Positions 26,395-35,320 of a DNA stretch of 64,000 bases are shown here, in pieces. Made by a program: the position numbers and the translations under genes. Position 1 is the first letter of the stretch. Each line of letters starts with the position of its first letter. The DNA lies in NCBI RefSeq assembly GCF_015209505.1, contig NZ_JADEYC010000030.1, positions 30,571 through 94,570 of the forward strand, given 5' to 3'. This DNA comes from Saccharopolyspora montiporae (GTDB lineage Bacteria > Actinomycetota > Actinomycetes > Mycobacteriales > Pseudonocardiaceae). Under the pieces are notes generated by a model, which had not been told where the DNA came from, ran no database searches, and was given only the letters and a program-made list of their open reading frames with translations.

Positions 26395-26625
26395 GCACCG
26401 GTGGCAGGTCTTCGGACTCGCGGGCTCTTCCGGCCGTGCCGGGGTCCCTACTCACCGCCGCTTCCCAGACCCGTGGGCCCAGTGCTCACCCGGTCGTCAT
26501 CGACCGGTGACGGATTTCGTTCCCGCTCACCGCTGCGGGGCAGTCCCGGATTCGCACCGGGTTCCCTCTTGCCTCGTCCGCCCCGGTCACGGGTTTCCCC
26601 GAGCACCGAGCGGCCGAACCACCAG
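26395..26625 (-). promoter_or_regulatory. Cobalamin (B12) riboswitch upstream of metE
   Basis: On the minus strand the leader holds the conserved blocks in order: GAGGCAAGAGGGAACCCGG, then GGTGCGAATCCGGGACTG, CCCCGCAGCGGTGA (the B12-box region), and downstream GAGTCCGAAGACCTGCC. These match the adenosylcobalamin riboswitch consensus. It lies about 160 bases ahead of the metE start, the known arrangement in mycobacteria and streptomycetes, where B12 turns off the B12-independent synthase. Boundaries are approximate. Confidence 0.93.
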
Positions 26626-26967
26626 CCCCTGGAACGTTACTCACCGGTGACGCGTTGGCAAGGGTTGACGGTCTGCGCGGCGGCCTGCGGGCGGCCCGCG
26701 GCACCCGGTCGTACCCCGCCTCAACTCGGCGTTCGCGGGCATGCCCGAACGTTGATGAGATCCCGGACACAACCGGCGCGCAGAGCCCTTCCGGCCCCAC
26801 CTCGGCGCGGTCGAGCCGCCAGACCAGAGCGGAGAGCGCAGGGGTTCGCGCGACCTCAGTGGATCCGCACCCCACCGGAGGCCACAGCACGCAACGGATC
26901 AATAACGCATCGAGAAAACGGTCGAGCGGCGGTGGCGCTCCGGGGCACCATCCACAAACGTACAAAT
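26626..26967. other. Intergenic stretch between metE leader and BCCT promoter
   Basis: About 340 bases without a supported gene. It should hold the metE promoter (minus strand) just beyond the riboswitch, but I could not pick a clear -35/-10 pair. No hairpin or ORF with convincing content is seen. Confidence 0.4.
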
Positions 26968-27001
26968 CGTTGCAGACGGTATAATACCGCGGCAACGTTG
27001 C
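26968..27001 (+). promoter_or_regulatory. Promoter and dyad operator of the BCCT gene
   Basis: A perfect -10 TATAAT (26980-26985) has no good -35. It is the centre of nested symmetry: GGTAT-A-ATACC (26978-26988), flanked by CGTTGC (26968-26973) and GCAACG (26992-26997); next to it GCAACGTTGC (26992-27001) is itself a perfect palindrome. A regulator bound here would cover the -10 and start site. Confidence 0.6.
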
Positions 27002-27010
27002 TATCGAGCA

Positions 27011-27057
27011 GGAAGGAGACGGGCGCCATCGCCGAACGTCGGCGCCCGGATGTTGTG
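27011..27057 (+). promoter_or_regulatory. Translation start region with hairpin between RBS and GTG
   Basis: GGAAGGAG (27011-27018) is a strong ribosome site but the first in-frame GTG is at 27055. Between them CGGGCGCC (27020-27027) and GGCGCCCG (27041-27048) form an eight-pair stem. Folding the stem leaves seven unpaired bases between the site and GTG, an ideal spacing. Confidence 0.5.
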
Positions 27058-28827
27058 CTCACCGATACATCGAAAGACGACGAGACAGCCGGATCAAACA
27101 GCGCGTTAGATCCCGAAAAACCCGAGAAGCTGGTCGACAAGCCCGGCCGCACCGATTGGACCGTCTTCGGTGTCGCTGCCGTCCTGGCCACGGCATTCAT
27201 CCTCTGGGGATTGATCGGCACCGAATCACTGCAATCTTTCGCGGAAACCGCGCTCGAACACCTCGTCCGCGATGGCGGATGGGTATTCATCATCGCTTCG
27301 ACCGGTTTCGTGCTTTTCGGCGTCTGGCTGGCCTTCAGCCGTTTCGGCCGAATCCCACTGGGCAACGACGGCGAGCGCCCGGAATTCCGGACCACGTCGT
27401 GGATCGCGATGATGTTCGCCGCCGGCATGGGCATCGGCCTCATGTTCTACGGCGTCGCCGAACCGCTCCAGCACTTCACCGAGGCACCCCCCGGCAGCGC
27501 CTCCGTTCCAGGAAGCGAGGAAGCGCTCGGTACGGCGATGGCGACATCGCTCTTCCACTGGACCCTGCATCCGTGGGCCATCTACGCCGTCGTCGGGCTC
27601 GCCCTCGCTTACAGCAGCTACCGACGCGGTAGGCGACAGCTGCTGAGCTCGGCCTTCATCCCGCTCTTCGGCAAGCGCGCCGCGGAAGGCGCCGCGGGCA
27701 AGGTCATCGACATCCTGGCTGTCTTCGCGACCGTGTTCGGCACCGCTGCCTCGCTGGGAATCGGTGCCACGCAGATCGCCGCGGGACTGACCCAGGTCGG
27801 CTGGGTCGAGGCCATCAGCAACACCACGCTGGTGCTGATCATCACGGTGCTGATCTGCGCGTTCATCCTCTCGGCCGTGTCCGGTGTGTCCAAGGGCATC
27901 CAATGGCTGTCCAACAGCAACATGGTGCTCGCGCTACTGCTCGCCGTGTTCGTCTTCGTGGCGGGCCCAACGGTGTTCATCCTGGACATCATCCCCAACT
28001 CCGTCGGCTCCTACCTCAGCGATTTCGGCAGCATGATCTCGCGGACCGGTTCCACCGGCGGCGACGGGGCCGAAGAGTGGCTGAGCACCTGGACGATCTT
28101 CTACTGGGCGTGGTGGATCTCCTGGGCGCCCTTCGTGGGCATGTTCATCGCCCGGATCAGCCGGGGCCGCACCGTCCGCCAGTTCATCGGCGGCGTGCTG
28201 CTGGTGCCGAGCGTGATCAGCCTCATCTGGTTCTCGATCCTCGGCGGGACCGCGCTCTACGAGCAGCGGAGCGGAGCCGACCTCGCCGGGGCGGCCGGTG
28301 AGGAGGAACAGCTGTTCGGCATGTTCGACCAGCTACCGCTGGCCGGTATCGCCAGCGTCCTGGCGATGCTGCTGATCATCAACTTCTTCGTCACCAGCGC
28401 GGATTCGGCCTCCGTGGTCGTCGGGTCGCTGTCCCAGCAGGGCAGCGCGCGCCCGGCCAAGTGGATCGTGATCTTCTGGGGTGTCGTGATCGGTGGTGTG
28501 GCCATCTCGATGCTGCTCGCGGGTGGCGACGAAGCACTCCAGGGGCTGAACAACACGACGATCATCGCGGCTTCGCCGTTCGTCATCGTCGTCATCATGT
28601 TGTGCATGTCGCTGGTGAAGGACCTGCACAGCGACCCGATCATGCAGGTGGAGCGCAAGAGCGCCGAGGTCCTGGAGCAGGCGGTCATCTACGGCACGGA
28701 GGAGCACGACGGCGCCTTCCAGCTCGACGTCTCCCCCACCGAGGACACGCCCGACTCCGAGAGCGAGAACGCCTCGGCGGACGACGAATCCGGTTCGAGC
28801 GACGAGCAGTCGCCGTCGGCGCGCTGA
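27055..28827 (+). CDS. BCCT-family betaine/choline/carnitine transporter
   Basis: About 590 residues, 12 hydrophobic segments. BCCT hallmarks: AAGMGIGLMFYGVAEPLQHF, the HWTLHPWAIYAVVGLALAYSSYR stretch and WTIFYWAWWISWAPFVGMFIARISRGRTVR with the Trp box that binds trimethylammonium substrates. Long acidic N- and C-terminal tails (DDETAGSNS..., SESENASADDESGSSDE) resemble osmosensing tails in BetP. Na+-coupled uptake of glycine betaine or similar osmolyte is likely. Start is uncertain: GTG 27055, or TTG 26998 in frame near the predicted transcript start. Confidence 0.92.
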   Translation: MLTDTSKDDETAGSNSALDPEKPEKLVDKPGRTDWTVFGVAAVLATAFILWGLIGTESLQSFAETALEHLVRDGGWVFIIASTGFVLFGVWLAFSRFGRIPLGNDGERPEFRTTSWIAMMFAAGMGIGLMFYGVAEPLQHFTEAPPGSASVPGSEEALGTAMATSLFHWTLHPWAIYAVVGLALAYSSYRRGRRQLLSSAFIPLFGKRAAEGAAGKVIDILAVFATVFGTAASLGIGATQIAAGLTQVGWVEAISNTTLVLIITVLICAFILSAVSGVSKGIQWLSNSNMVLALLLAVFVFVAGPTVFILDIIPNSVGSYLSDFGSMISRTGSTGGDGAEEWLSTWTIFYWAWWISWAPFVGMFIARISRGRTVRQFIGGVLLVPSVISLIWFSILGGTALYEQRSGADLAGAAGEEEQLFGMFDQLPLAGIASVLAMLLIINFFVTSADSASVVVGSLSQQGSARPAKWIVIFWGVVIGGVAISMLLAGGDEALQGLNNTTIIAASPFVIVVIMLCMSLVKDLHSDPIMQVERKSAEVLEQAVIYGTEEHDGAFQLDVSPTEDTPDSESENASADDESGSSDEQSPSAR

Positions 28828-28843
28828 ACCCAGGCGCCTCAGC

Positions 28844-28881
28844 GAGGGCGGTGGAGCGGATGCTTCCGTTCCACCGCCCTC
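28844..28881 (+). terminator. Terminator after BCCT gene
   Basis: GAGGGCGGTGGA (28844-28855) pairs perfectly with TCCACCGCCCTC (28870-28881), with an inner CGGA/TCCG pairing, followed by CTTCTTC. It lies 17 bases past the stop and shields hypF. Confidence 0.8.
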
Positions 28882-28941
28882 CTTCTTCGCACCGAGATCG
28901 GTTGCGCTGCCGGAACACCGGCAGCGGTGCAGAATCGGCGC

Positions 28942-31215
28942 ATGCTGCAGCCGATCCGCACCCGCACCCGGATCACCGGGGTCGTGCAGGGCGTGGGATT
29001 CCGCCCCTTCGTGCACGCGCTGGCCGCCCGGCTCGGCGTCTCCGGGTTCGTGGGCAACGACGTACACGGCGTGTTCGTCGAAGCCGAGGCGCACCGCGAC
29101 GTCCTGGACCGCTTCCACGCCGCGCTGCGCGAGCAGGCCCCTCCGCTGGCGGAGATCGACGAGCTCACCTCCAGCGAACTGCCCGCCACCGGCGCAACCG
29201 GGTTCACCATCGCCGGCAGCGACGCCACCGGCCGGGCCGGTGCGCTCGTCGCCGCGGACAGCGCCACCTGCGCGGACTGCCTCGCCGAGGTCGCTGACGC
29301 CGACGCGCGCAGATCCGGGTACGCGTTCACCAACTGCACCAACTGCGGCCCGCGGTTCACCATCGTCACCGGGATCCCCTACGACCGGCCGTCGACCACC
29401 ATGGCGCCGTTCCCGATGTGCCCGGCGTGCGCTGCCGAGTACCACGATCCCGCCGACCGCCGGTTCCACGCCCAGCCGGTCTGCTGCCCGGACTGCGGAC
29501 CGCGGCTGCGGCTCACCGACGCGTCCGGGGCCGGGCTCGGCCCCGAGCCGATCGCCGGTGCCGCCGAGCTGCTGCGCGCGGGATCCGTGCTGGCCGTCAA
29601 GGGACTCGGCGGCTATCACCTCGCCGTCGACGCCACCCGCGAGTCCGCGTGCGCCCTGCTGCGCGCGCGAAAGCACCGGGAGGACAAGGCATTCGCGGTG
29701 ATGGCGGGTGATCTGACCGCCGCGCACGCGCTGTGCGAGATCGATGCGGCCGGCGCGGAGCTGCTCATCTCGCGCAGGCGGCCGATCGTGCTGCTGCCGC
29801 ACCGCGCGGATTCGCCCGTGGCCGCCTCGGTCGCGCCGGGCAACCGCGAGCTCGGCCTGATGCTGCCCTACACCCCGCTGCACCGGCTGCTGCTCGACGC
29901 CACCGGCGCACCGATCGTGCTCACCAGCGGCAACCTCTCCGACGAGCCGATCGCCTACCGGGATGCCGACGCGTTCGACCGCCTCGCACCGATCGCGGAC
30001 GCGTTCCTGACCCACGACCGCGACATCCGCACCCGCACCGACGATTCCGTCGTGCGCCCGCAGCCGCCCGGGCGCCGTGGCGCGATCCTGCTGCGCCGCT
30101 CGCGCGGGTACGTCCCGGAACCGCTCCGGGTGCCGTGGGAGTTCCCGGAGCCGGTGCTGGCCTGCGGCGGCGAGCTCAAGAACACCTTCTGCCTGGCCGA
30201 GGGGAACCGCGCGTTCCTGTCGCACCACATCGGCGACCTGGAGAACCTGGAGACGCTGCGCTCGTTCACCGACGGCATCGAGCATTTCCAGCGGCTCTTC
30301 GAGATCGAGCCGCAGCTGGTCGCGCACGATCTGCACCCGGAGTACCTGTCCACCAAGCACGCCCGCGGTCTGCCCGGTGCGCAGCTCGTCGGCGTGCAGC
30401 ACCACCACGCGCACATCGCGTCCTGCCTGGCCGACAACGGGTCCCGCGGGCCGGTGATCGGCGTGGCCTTCGACGGCACGGGATATGGCACGGACGGCAG
30501 CATGTGGGGAGGCGAGTTCCTCATCGCCGACCTGGCCGGGTTCGACCGGGTCGGGCACCTGGAGCAGTTCCGGCTGCCCGGCGGTGCGGCGGCGATCCGG
30601 CACCCCTGGCGGACCGCGGCCGCCGTGCTACACGTGGCCTTCGACGGCGATCCGCCGCAGGACCTGGCGGTGCTGCGGCGCAACGCCGATACCTGGCCGA
30701 CCGTGCAGACCCTGCTGCGCAGCGGGCTCAATTCCCCGGTCACCTCCAGCGCGGGGCGGTTGTTCGACGCGGTCGCGGCGATCACCGGGGTGCGCGATGC
30801 GGTCAGCTGCGAAGGCCAGGCCGCCGTGGAACTGGAGCAGGCCGCCGACCCGGCGCACCGCGGGACCTACCGCGTCCCGATCAACGGCAGCGACGTCCTG
30901 CGACCGGCGACCGCGGACCTCGTGCGCGGGGTGGTCGCCGACGTGCGATCCGGCGTCGCGCTCCCGGTGATCTCGGCGCGGTTCCACAACGGCATCGCGG
31001 ACGCCATCACCGACACCTGCCTGCAGCTGAGCGAGCGCACCGGGATCGGCGAGATCGCGCTGTCCGGTGGGGTTTTCGCCAACCAGGTGTTGCTGCACCG
31101 CACCGTGCAGCGCCTGGCGGAATCCGGCCTGCAGGTGCTCACACACAGCCGGGTGCCCTGCAACGACGGCGGGCTGAGCTTGGGCCAGGCCGTGGTGGCG
31201 GGCGCACGCGGGTGA
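28942..31215 (+). CDS. hypF: Hydrogenase maturation carbamoyltransferase HypF
   Basis: HypF (757 residues) makes the CN ligands of the [NiFe] site from carbamoyl phosphate, handing the carbamoyl group to HypE. Order of domains: acylphosphatase-like (about 5-90, GVVQGVGFRPFV), zinc fingers (CADC...CTNC, CPAC...CPDC), YrdC-like (about 205-385, VKGLGGYHLAVDA), and Kae1-like C-terminal half (VGVQHHHAHIASCLAD, FDGTGYGTDGSMWGGE). Start at ATG 28942 rather than GTG 28927 because CAGAAT with six bases before the ATG looks like a -10 of a leaderless message. It is the only hyp gene on the plus strand, apart from the hydrogenase operon. Confidence 0.95.
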   Translation: MLQPIRTRTRITGVVQGVGFRPFVHALAARLGVSGFVGNDVHGVFVEAEAHRDVLDRFHAALREQAPPLAEIDELTSSELPATGATGFTIAGSDATGRAGALVAADSATCADCLAEVADADARRSGYAFTNCTNCGPRFTIVTGIPYDRPSTTMAPFPMCPACAAEYHDPADRRFHAQPVCCPDCGPRLRLTDASGAGLGPEPIAGAAELLRAGSVLAVKGLGGYHLAVDATRESACALLRARKHREDKAFAVMAGDLTAAHALCEIDAAGAELLISRRRPIVLLPHRADSPVAASVAPGNRELGLMLPYTPLHRLLLDATGAPIVLTSGNLSDEPIAYRDADAFDRLAPIADAFLTHDRDIRTRTDDSVVRPQPPGRRGAILLRRSRGYVPEPLRVPWEFPEPVLACGGELKNTFCLAEGNRAFLSHHIGDLENLETLRSFTDGIEHFQRLFEIEPQLVAHDLHPEYLSTKHARGLPGAQLVGVQHHHAHIASCLADNGSRGPVIGVAFDGTGYGTDGSMWGGEFLIADLAGFDRVGHLEQFRLPGGAAAIRHPWRTAAAVLHVAFDGDPPQDLAVLRRNADTWPTVQTLLRSGLNSPVTSSAGRLFDAVAAITGVRDAVSCEGQAAVELEQAADPAHRGTYRVPINGSDVLRPATADLVRGVVADVRSGVALPVISARFHNGIADAITDTCLQLSERTGIGEIALSGGVFANQVLLHRTVQRLAESGLQVLTHSRVPCNDGGLSLGQAVVAGARG

Positions 31216-31289
31216 CCCCGGCGAGGCGCCGGACCTGCGGCGGCGCCGAGGTAGCATCGCGCCGGAACCCACTCGGCGGAGGAGGCAGG

Positions 31290-31853
<564 letters not shown>

Positions 31854-31884
31854 CCGCAGCTGCCCCGGCGTCACGGTCGCGCGC

Positions 31885-32706
31885 CTAGCTCCGGGTGCGC
31901 GACCGGGACAGCAGCCAGCCGGCCCAGTCGGCCACACCGTCGCCGCGAGTGGCCGAGATCTGCCGGATCTCCAGGTTGGGGTTGACCTCACGCGCGTCGG
32001 CGGTGAACCGGGCGACGTCGAAGTCCACGTGCGGCAGCAGGTCGATCTTGTTGAGCAGCACCATGTCCGCGCAACGGAACATGTGCGGGTACTTGAGCGG
32101 TTTGTCGGCGCCCTCGGTGACCGACATGATGACCACCTTGGCGAGTTCCCCCAGGTCGAACAGCGCGGGGCACACCAGGTTTCCGACGTTCTCCACCAGG
32201 ACCACCGAATCGCGCGGCGGTGCCAGCTCGCGCAGCGCCCCGGCCAGCATCGCCGCGTCCAGGTGGCACCCGGCTCCGGTGTTGACCTGCACCGCGCGGC
32301 ACCCGGTTGCCCGGATCCGGTCGGCGTCGAACGGCGTCTCCTGATCCCCCTCCACGACCGAGATCGGGATCTCGCCCGCGGCCGCGATGGTGCGTTCGAG
32401 CAGCGTGGTCTTTCCCGAGCCCGGCGAGCTCATCAGGTTGATGGCGGTGATCCCGTTGTCCGCCAACCAATCCCGGTTGTACCGGGCCAGTTCGTCGTTC
32501 TTGGCGAGCACGTCCTGTTCCAGCAGCACGGTGCGCGGTTCCACCCACCAGGTCTGCCCGGCCGACCCGTCGCTACCGTGCCCGTGGCCCGGGCCGTGGC
32601 CGTGGCCATGACCGTGGCCGTGGTCCTGCTCGTGCTCGTGGTCGAGCTCCAGGTCCACCCCGTCGACCCGGGGTCCGGTGCCACCGCATCCGCACGTCGC
32701 GCACAT
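31885..32706 (-). CDS. hypB: Hydrogenase nickel-insertion GTPase HypB, His-rich
   Basis: HypB (273 residues) is the GTPase that, with HypA, loads nickel into the hydrogenase large subunit. N-terminal CxxCGCG (MCATCGCGG) is the high-affinity metal motif; it is followed by a His/Gly/Asp run at about 22-45 (EHEQDHGHGHGHGHG), which stores nickel. P-loop SSPGSGKTTL, VEGDQETPFDADR, NTGAGCHLDA and NKIDLLPHV are all present. The stop is last of the hydrogenase operon, two bases behind hypA. Confidence 0.96.
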   Translation of the reverse strand: MCATCGCGGTGPRVDGVDLELDHEHEQDHGHGHGHGHGPGHGHGSDGSAGQTWWVEPRTVLLEQDVLAKNDELARYNRDWLADNGITAINLMSSPGSGKTTLLERTIAAAGEIPISVVEGDQETPFDADRIRATGCRAVQVNTGAGCHLDAAMLAGALRELAPPRDSVVLVENVGNLVCPALFDLGELAKVVIMSVTEGADKPLKYPHMFRCADMVLLNKIDLLPHVDFDVARFTADAREVNPNLEIRQISATRGDGVADWAGWLLSRSRTRS

Positions 32707-32707
32707 C

Positions 32708-33037
32708 TCAGATCACCTCGACCGATTTGATCCGCAGCTGGGTTCCGCCGAGCAACTCCACATCCGCGCTCCCGCAGGAGCACAGCACCACCGGACCGGC
32801 GGTTTCGAACCGGGAAGCGCAGCTGCTGCAGCGGGCGACGCCCTCCGGTTCCTCGATGTCCAACCTGGCTCCGTGCATGGTCGTGTCCTCGGCGACCAGG
32901 TCGAAGCAGAACCGCACCGCGTCCGGCAGCACCCCGGAGAGCCTGCCGATCTCCAATTGGAGGCTGGCGATCCGGGTCTCGCCCATGCGTTCGCACACCC
33001 CGTCCACGATGTTGCGGGTGATGGCGAGCTCGTGCAC
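32708..33037 (-). CDS. hypA: Hydrogenase nickel chaperone HypA
   Basis: HypA (109 residues) delivers nickel with HypB. The N-terminal MHEL gives the nickel ligand His2; the zinc site is CSSCASRFE...CSCGS (two Cys pairs). GTG start at 33037 with GGAGGAA upstream. It sits between hypC and hypB, only one base from hypB. Confidence 0.95.
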   Translation of the reverse strand: MHELAITRNIVDGVCERMGETRIASLQLEIGRLSGVLPDAVRFCFDLVAEDTTMHGARLDIEEPEGVARCSSCASRFETAGPVVLCSCGSADVELLGGTQLRIKSVEVI

Positions 33038-33093
33038 GTCCGTTCCTCCTGCGCCTGTCGTGCGGGGCTGCGGCGCCGCTCCCCGAGCAAGCC

Positions 33094-33345
33094 CTATTCG
33101 GTCTGCGGGTCCGTGGAACCGCGGCCCAGCATCTCCAGGCCGGACAGCGCCTCGCCCGCGCGGTGCGCATCCACCTTCTCCAGCGCGAATCCCATGTGGA
33201 TGAGCACCCAGTCACCGGGTTCGAGCACCCCGGGATCGAGCAGTCCGATGTTCACTGTCCGGTTCGCCCCCGAGACGTCGGCGATGGCGAGCTGGTCGTT
33301 GTCCGCGACCAGCTCCACCACCTGTCCGGGAATTCCCAAACACAT
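33094..33345 (-). CDS. hypC: HypC-family chaperone, copy 1 (beside hypAB)
   Basis: An 83-residue HypC/HybG protein starting MCLGIPGQVVELVADND; Cys2 carries or contacts the Fe(CN)2CO unit with HypD and chaperones the large subunit. The C-terminal VLIHMGFALEKVDAHRAGEAL helix is typical. A second copy is encoded with hypD at 43537-43830. Its place behind the structural genes suggests it is the large-subunit-dedicated chaperone. Confidence 0.93.
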   Translation of the reverse strand: MCLGIPGQVVELVADNDQLAIADVSGANRTVNIGLLDPGVLEPGDWVLIHMGFALEKVDAHRAGEALSGLEMLGRGSTDPQTE

Positions 33346-33358
33346 AACGATTCCCCGC

Positions 33359-33478
33359 TCACATGCGGCGAATGCGCAGGTACCGCTTGATGTCCGGGGT
33401 CGAGTTGAATGCGACCAGCACCGCGGTGCACAGCCCCGCCACCGCCAGCAATGTCGTGATGATGCCGACCTTGCGCAT
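33359..33478 (-). CDS. 39-residue membrane peptide of hydrogenase operon (DUF6893-like)
   Basis: An ATG at 33478 preceded by GGGAGGAG (spacing 8) opens 39 codons: MRKVGIITTLLAVAGLCTAV..., one hydrophobic helix (about residues 5-24), then a conserved-looking tail PDIKRYLRIRRM ending in the stop. It fits in the 155-base space between the protease and hypC genes and ends 13 bases before hypC. The PDIxRYLRIRxM tail recalls DUF6893 small proteins seen next to actinobacterial hydrogenases (from memory). A membrane tether or assembly factor is possible; function unknown. Confidence 0.8.
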   Translation of the reverse strand: MRKVGIITTLLAVAGLCTAVLVAFNSTPDIKRYLRIRRM

Positions 33479-33500
33479 GCGACTTGCTCCTCCCTTGAAA

Positions 33501-34013
33501 TCACCCGGGCGTTCCGGGCGTGTCCTGTTCCGTGCCCGGCACGGGAACCACGTCCCACGTCCCGACCAGGTCCCGGATCACGTCGACGGCCTCGCCGGCG
33601 GATTTCCGGACCACATCGGACAGACCGATCCCCTCGCCGGTGTCCTGCGGTTCGCAGCCCACGACGACCGTGCGCGGCAGGGTCCCGCCAAGCTTCGGGA
33701 CGTTGGCCAGCACCGCCGCCGGATGCATCCCGTGCGCATCGATGCCCGCGCCGTCCGGCAGGTCGTGCTCGCCGATCTGCAGCACGTGCAGCGCCCCGGG
33801 ACCGCGGTCGCCGGGCAGCGCATCGGCCAGCACGAGCCCCGCGCACCCGTCGAGCAGGTCGTAGGCCAGGTGCAACCCGCGGATCCCGTAGTCGGACACC
33901 ACCACGTGCGCCGGCAGATCGACGCGGCCGAGCCTGCAGGCGACCTCGCAGCCGAACCCGTCGTCGCCGAGGAAGATGTTGCCGATGCCCGCGACGAGCA
34001 CCCGCCCGGTCAC
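33501..34013 (-). CDS. Hydrogenase maturation endopeptidase
   Basis: A 170-residue HyaD/HycI-type protease that trims the large-subunit C-terminus after nickel is in. It starts VTGRVLVAGIGNIFLGDDGFGCEV; the first nickel-sensing acid is Asp (GDDG), as in HycI, where HyaD/HybD have Glu. The second acid is in ADALPGD and a His in AHGMHP. GTG start overlaps the upstream stop by four bases. Its target should be the 22-residue tail after the final His of HhyL. Confidence 0.92.
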   Translation of the reverse strand: MTGRVLVAGIGNIFLGDDGFGCEVACRLGRVDLPAHVVVSDYGIRGLHLAYDLLDGCAGLVLADALPGDRGPGALHVLQIGEHDLPDGAGIDAHGMHPAAVLANVPKLGGTLPRTVVVGCEPQDTGEGIGLSDVVRKSAGEAVDVIRDLVGTWDVVPVPGTEQDTPGTPG

Positions 34014-35320
34014 GGGTGGCCGTCCGGGACGGGCACGACTTCCTCCGGGCCGAAGTAGAGGTACCTGCCGTACCAGCGGTGCAGTTCGCCGGCCGGATCC
34101 GCGTCGAGCACCACGGCCAGATGCGTCGCACCGTCCACGTCCTGGTAGACCCCGGTCACGGTCGCCTGCTGCTCCGCGAAGAACAGGTCCTGCGCGTCGG
34201 CGCGACGTCCGGGGCGCAACACCACCGACGAACCGGCCGCGATGCGCACCCCGTCCACCTGCACCGCATCGGTCGCGGGATCGACCGCGGCATCGGTACC
34301 GGGATCCCACCACGGTTTCGGCATTGCGAACGTCGGCACCTCGTCGACGATCTCGCCGCCGGTCCCGTGCATCCGCGCCAGCTGCTCGGGAACCAGCTCG
34401 TCGCAGCGGTCGACGATCTCGGCGGCGCGCGGATCGGTGGCCCGCGCCTCGCGCTTCTCGTCCTCGGTCATCGTCATCACCCGCAGGGACAGCAGCTCGT
34501 CGATCTCGGTGGCGTCGAACAGGTCTCCGGTGCTCTGCTCGGCCACTTCCGGGAAGTCGTAGAGGATGATCGGCGCGGCCAGCAGGGTCCGCGGCTGCTC
34601 GCGGTCGCCCACCAACACCGGCCACAGCCGGTCGCTGCGGCATGCCGCCGCAGCCTCCCGCGCCGACTCCGGCGGATCCACGGTGGACACGAAGCTGCCG
34701 TCTCCAAGCGTGAGCACCAGGTGCGCGCTCAGCAGCGAACCCGCCTGCGGTGCGCCCCCGTACCGCGTGGTGTTCGCCAACCTGACCTGCAGGCGCAGCA
34801 CCCCGCCGGCTTCGCGGGAGCACGCCAGGTGCAGCACGGCCGTCAACGGTTCGCGGTGCCGGAGCGCCCGGCCGACCACCGCACCGCCGTGCTCCAGCGG
34901 TTCCACCTCATCGCCCCCGGCGGCCCGGACGGGCAGCTGCACCGGCCCCTCCAGCAACCGCCCCACCGGGCACCGGCCCGCGTCGATCTCCCGGTCCACG
35001 GCCTCGTCCCAGCTCAACCAGGTCATGTCGCCGCAGGTCAACGCGGGAACCGGCTGGTAGCCGCCCGCGTCGGCGCGCTCGATGCTGCGCGTCTGCAGCT
35101 GGAGGAACCGCACCTGCACGCCTAGCACCGCGTCCCGGTCAGCGCTGAGCAGGCAATCGGTACCGGCGGTCGGCGCTTCCGCATCGCCGTCCGCCGGTCC
35201 GAGGACGCCGAACTGCCAGCGCACCTGGTTCTTCGCCGCCGAAGCCCGGTAGGGGTAGAGCAGGTATCCCTCGTAGAGCACCGCGTCGGCCACCGCCCGC
35301 GCGTGGTCGAGCCCGGTCAT
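34010..35320 (-). CDS. Conserved hydrogenase-operon protein of unknown function (436 aa)
   Basis: A 436-residue soluble-looking protein. The N-terminus holds YEGYLLYPYRASAAKNQVRWQFGVLGP, a highly distinctive stretch, then mostly beta-rich sequence and an acidic C-terminus (GRYLYFGPEEVVPVPD). No Cys motif or known fold is recognised. Stop and start overlap neighbours on both sides (ATGA/GTGA), so it is made in step with DUF6084 protein and the protease. Its fixed place in this operon type suggests a role in assembling or tethering the 1h hydrogenase. Confidence 0.88.
   Translation of the reverse strand: MTGLDHARAVADAVLYEGYLLYPYRASAAKNQVRWQFGVLGPADGDAEAPTAGTDCLLSADRDAVLGVQVRFLQLQTRSIERADAGGYQPVPALTCGDMTWLSWDEAVDREIDAGRCPVGRLLEGPVQLPVRAAGGDEVEPLEHGGAVVGRALRHREPLTAVLHLACSREAGGVLRLQVRLANTTRYGGAPQAGSLLSAHLVLTLGDGSFVSTVDPPESAREAAAACRSDRLWPVLVGDREQPRTLLAAPIILYDFPEVAEQSTGDLFDATEIDELLSLRVMTMTEDEKREARATDPRAAEIVDRCDELVPEQLARMHGTGGEIVDEVPTFAMPKPWWDPGTDAAVDPATDAVQVDGVRIAAGSSVVLRPGRRADAQDLFFAEQQATVTGVYQDVDGATHLAVVLDADPAGELHRWYGRYLYFGPEEVVPVPDGHP

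Noticed and set aside
31875..31904. GGTCGCGC/GCGCGACC inverted repeat around the hypB stop
   Set aside because: Overlaps the end of the coding sequence and the stem is only eight pairs with a long loop; weak evidence for a terminator.
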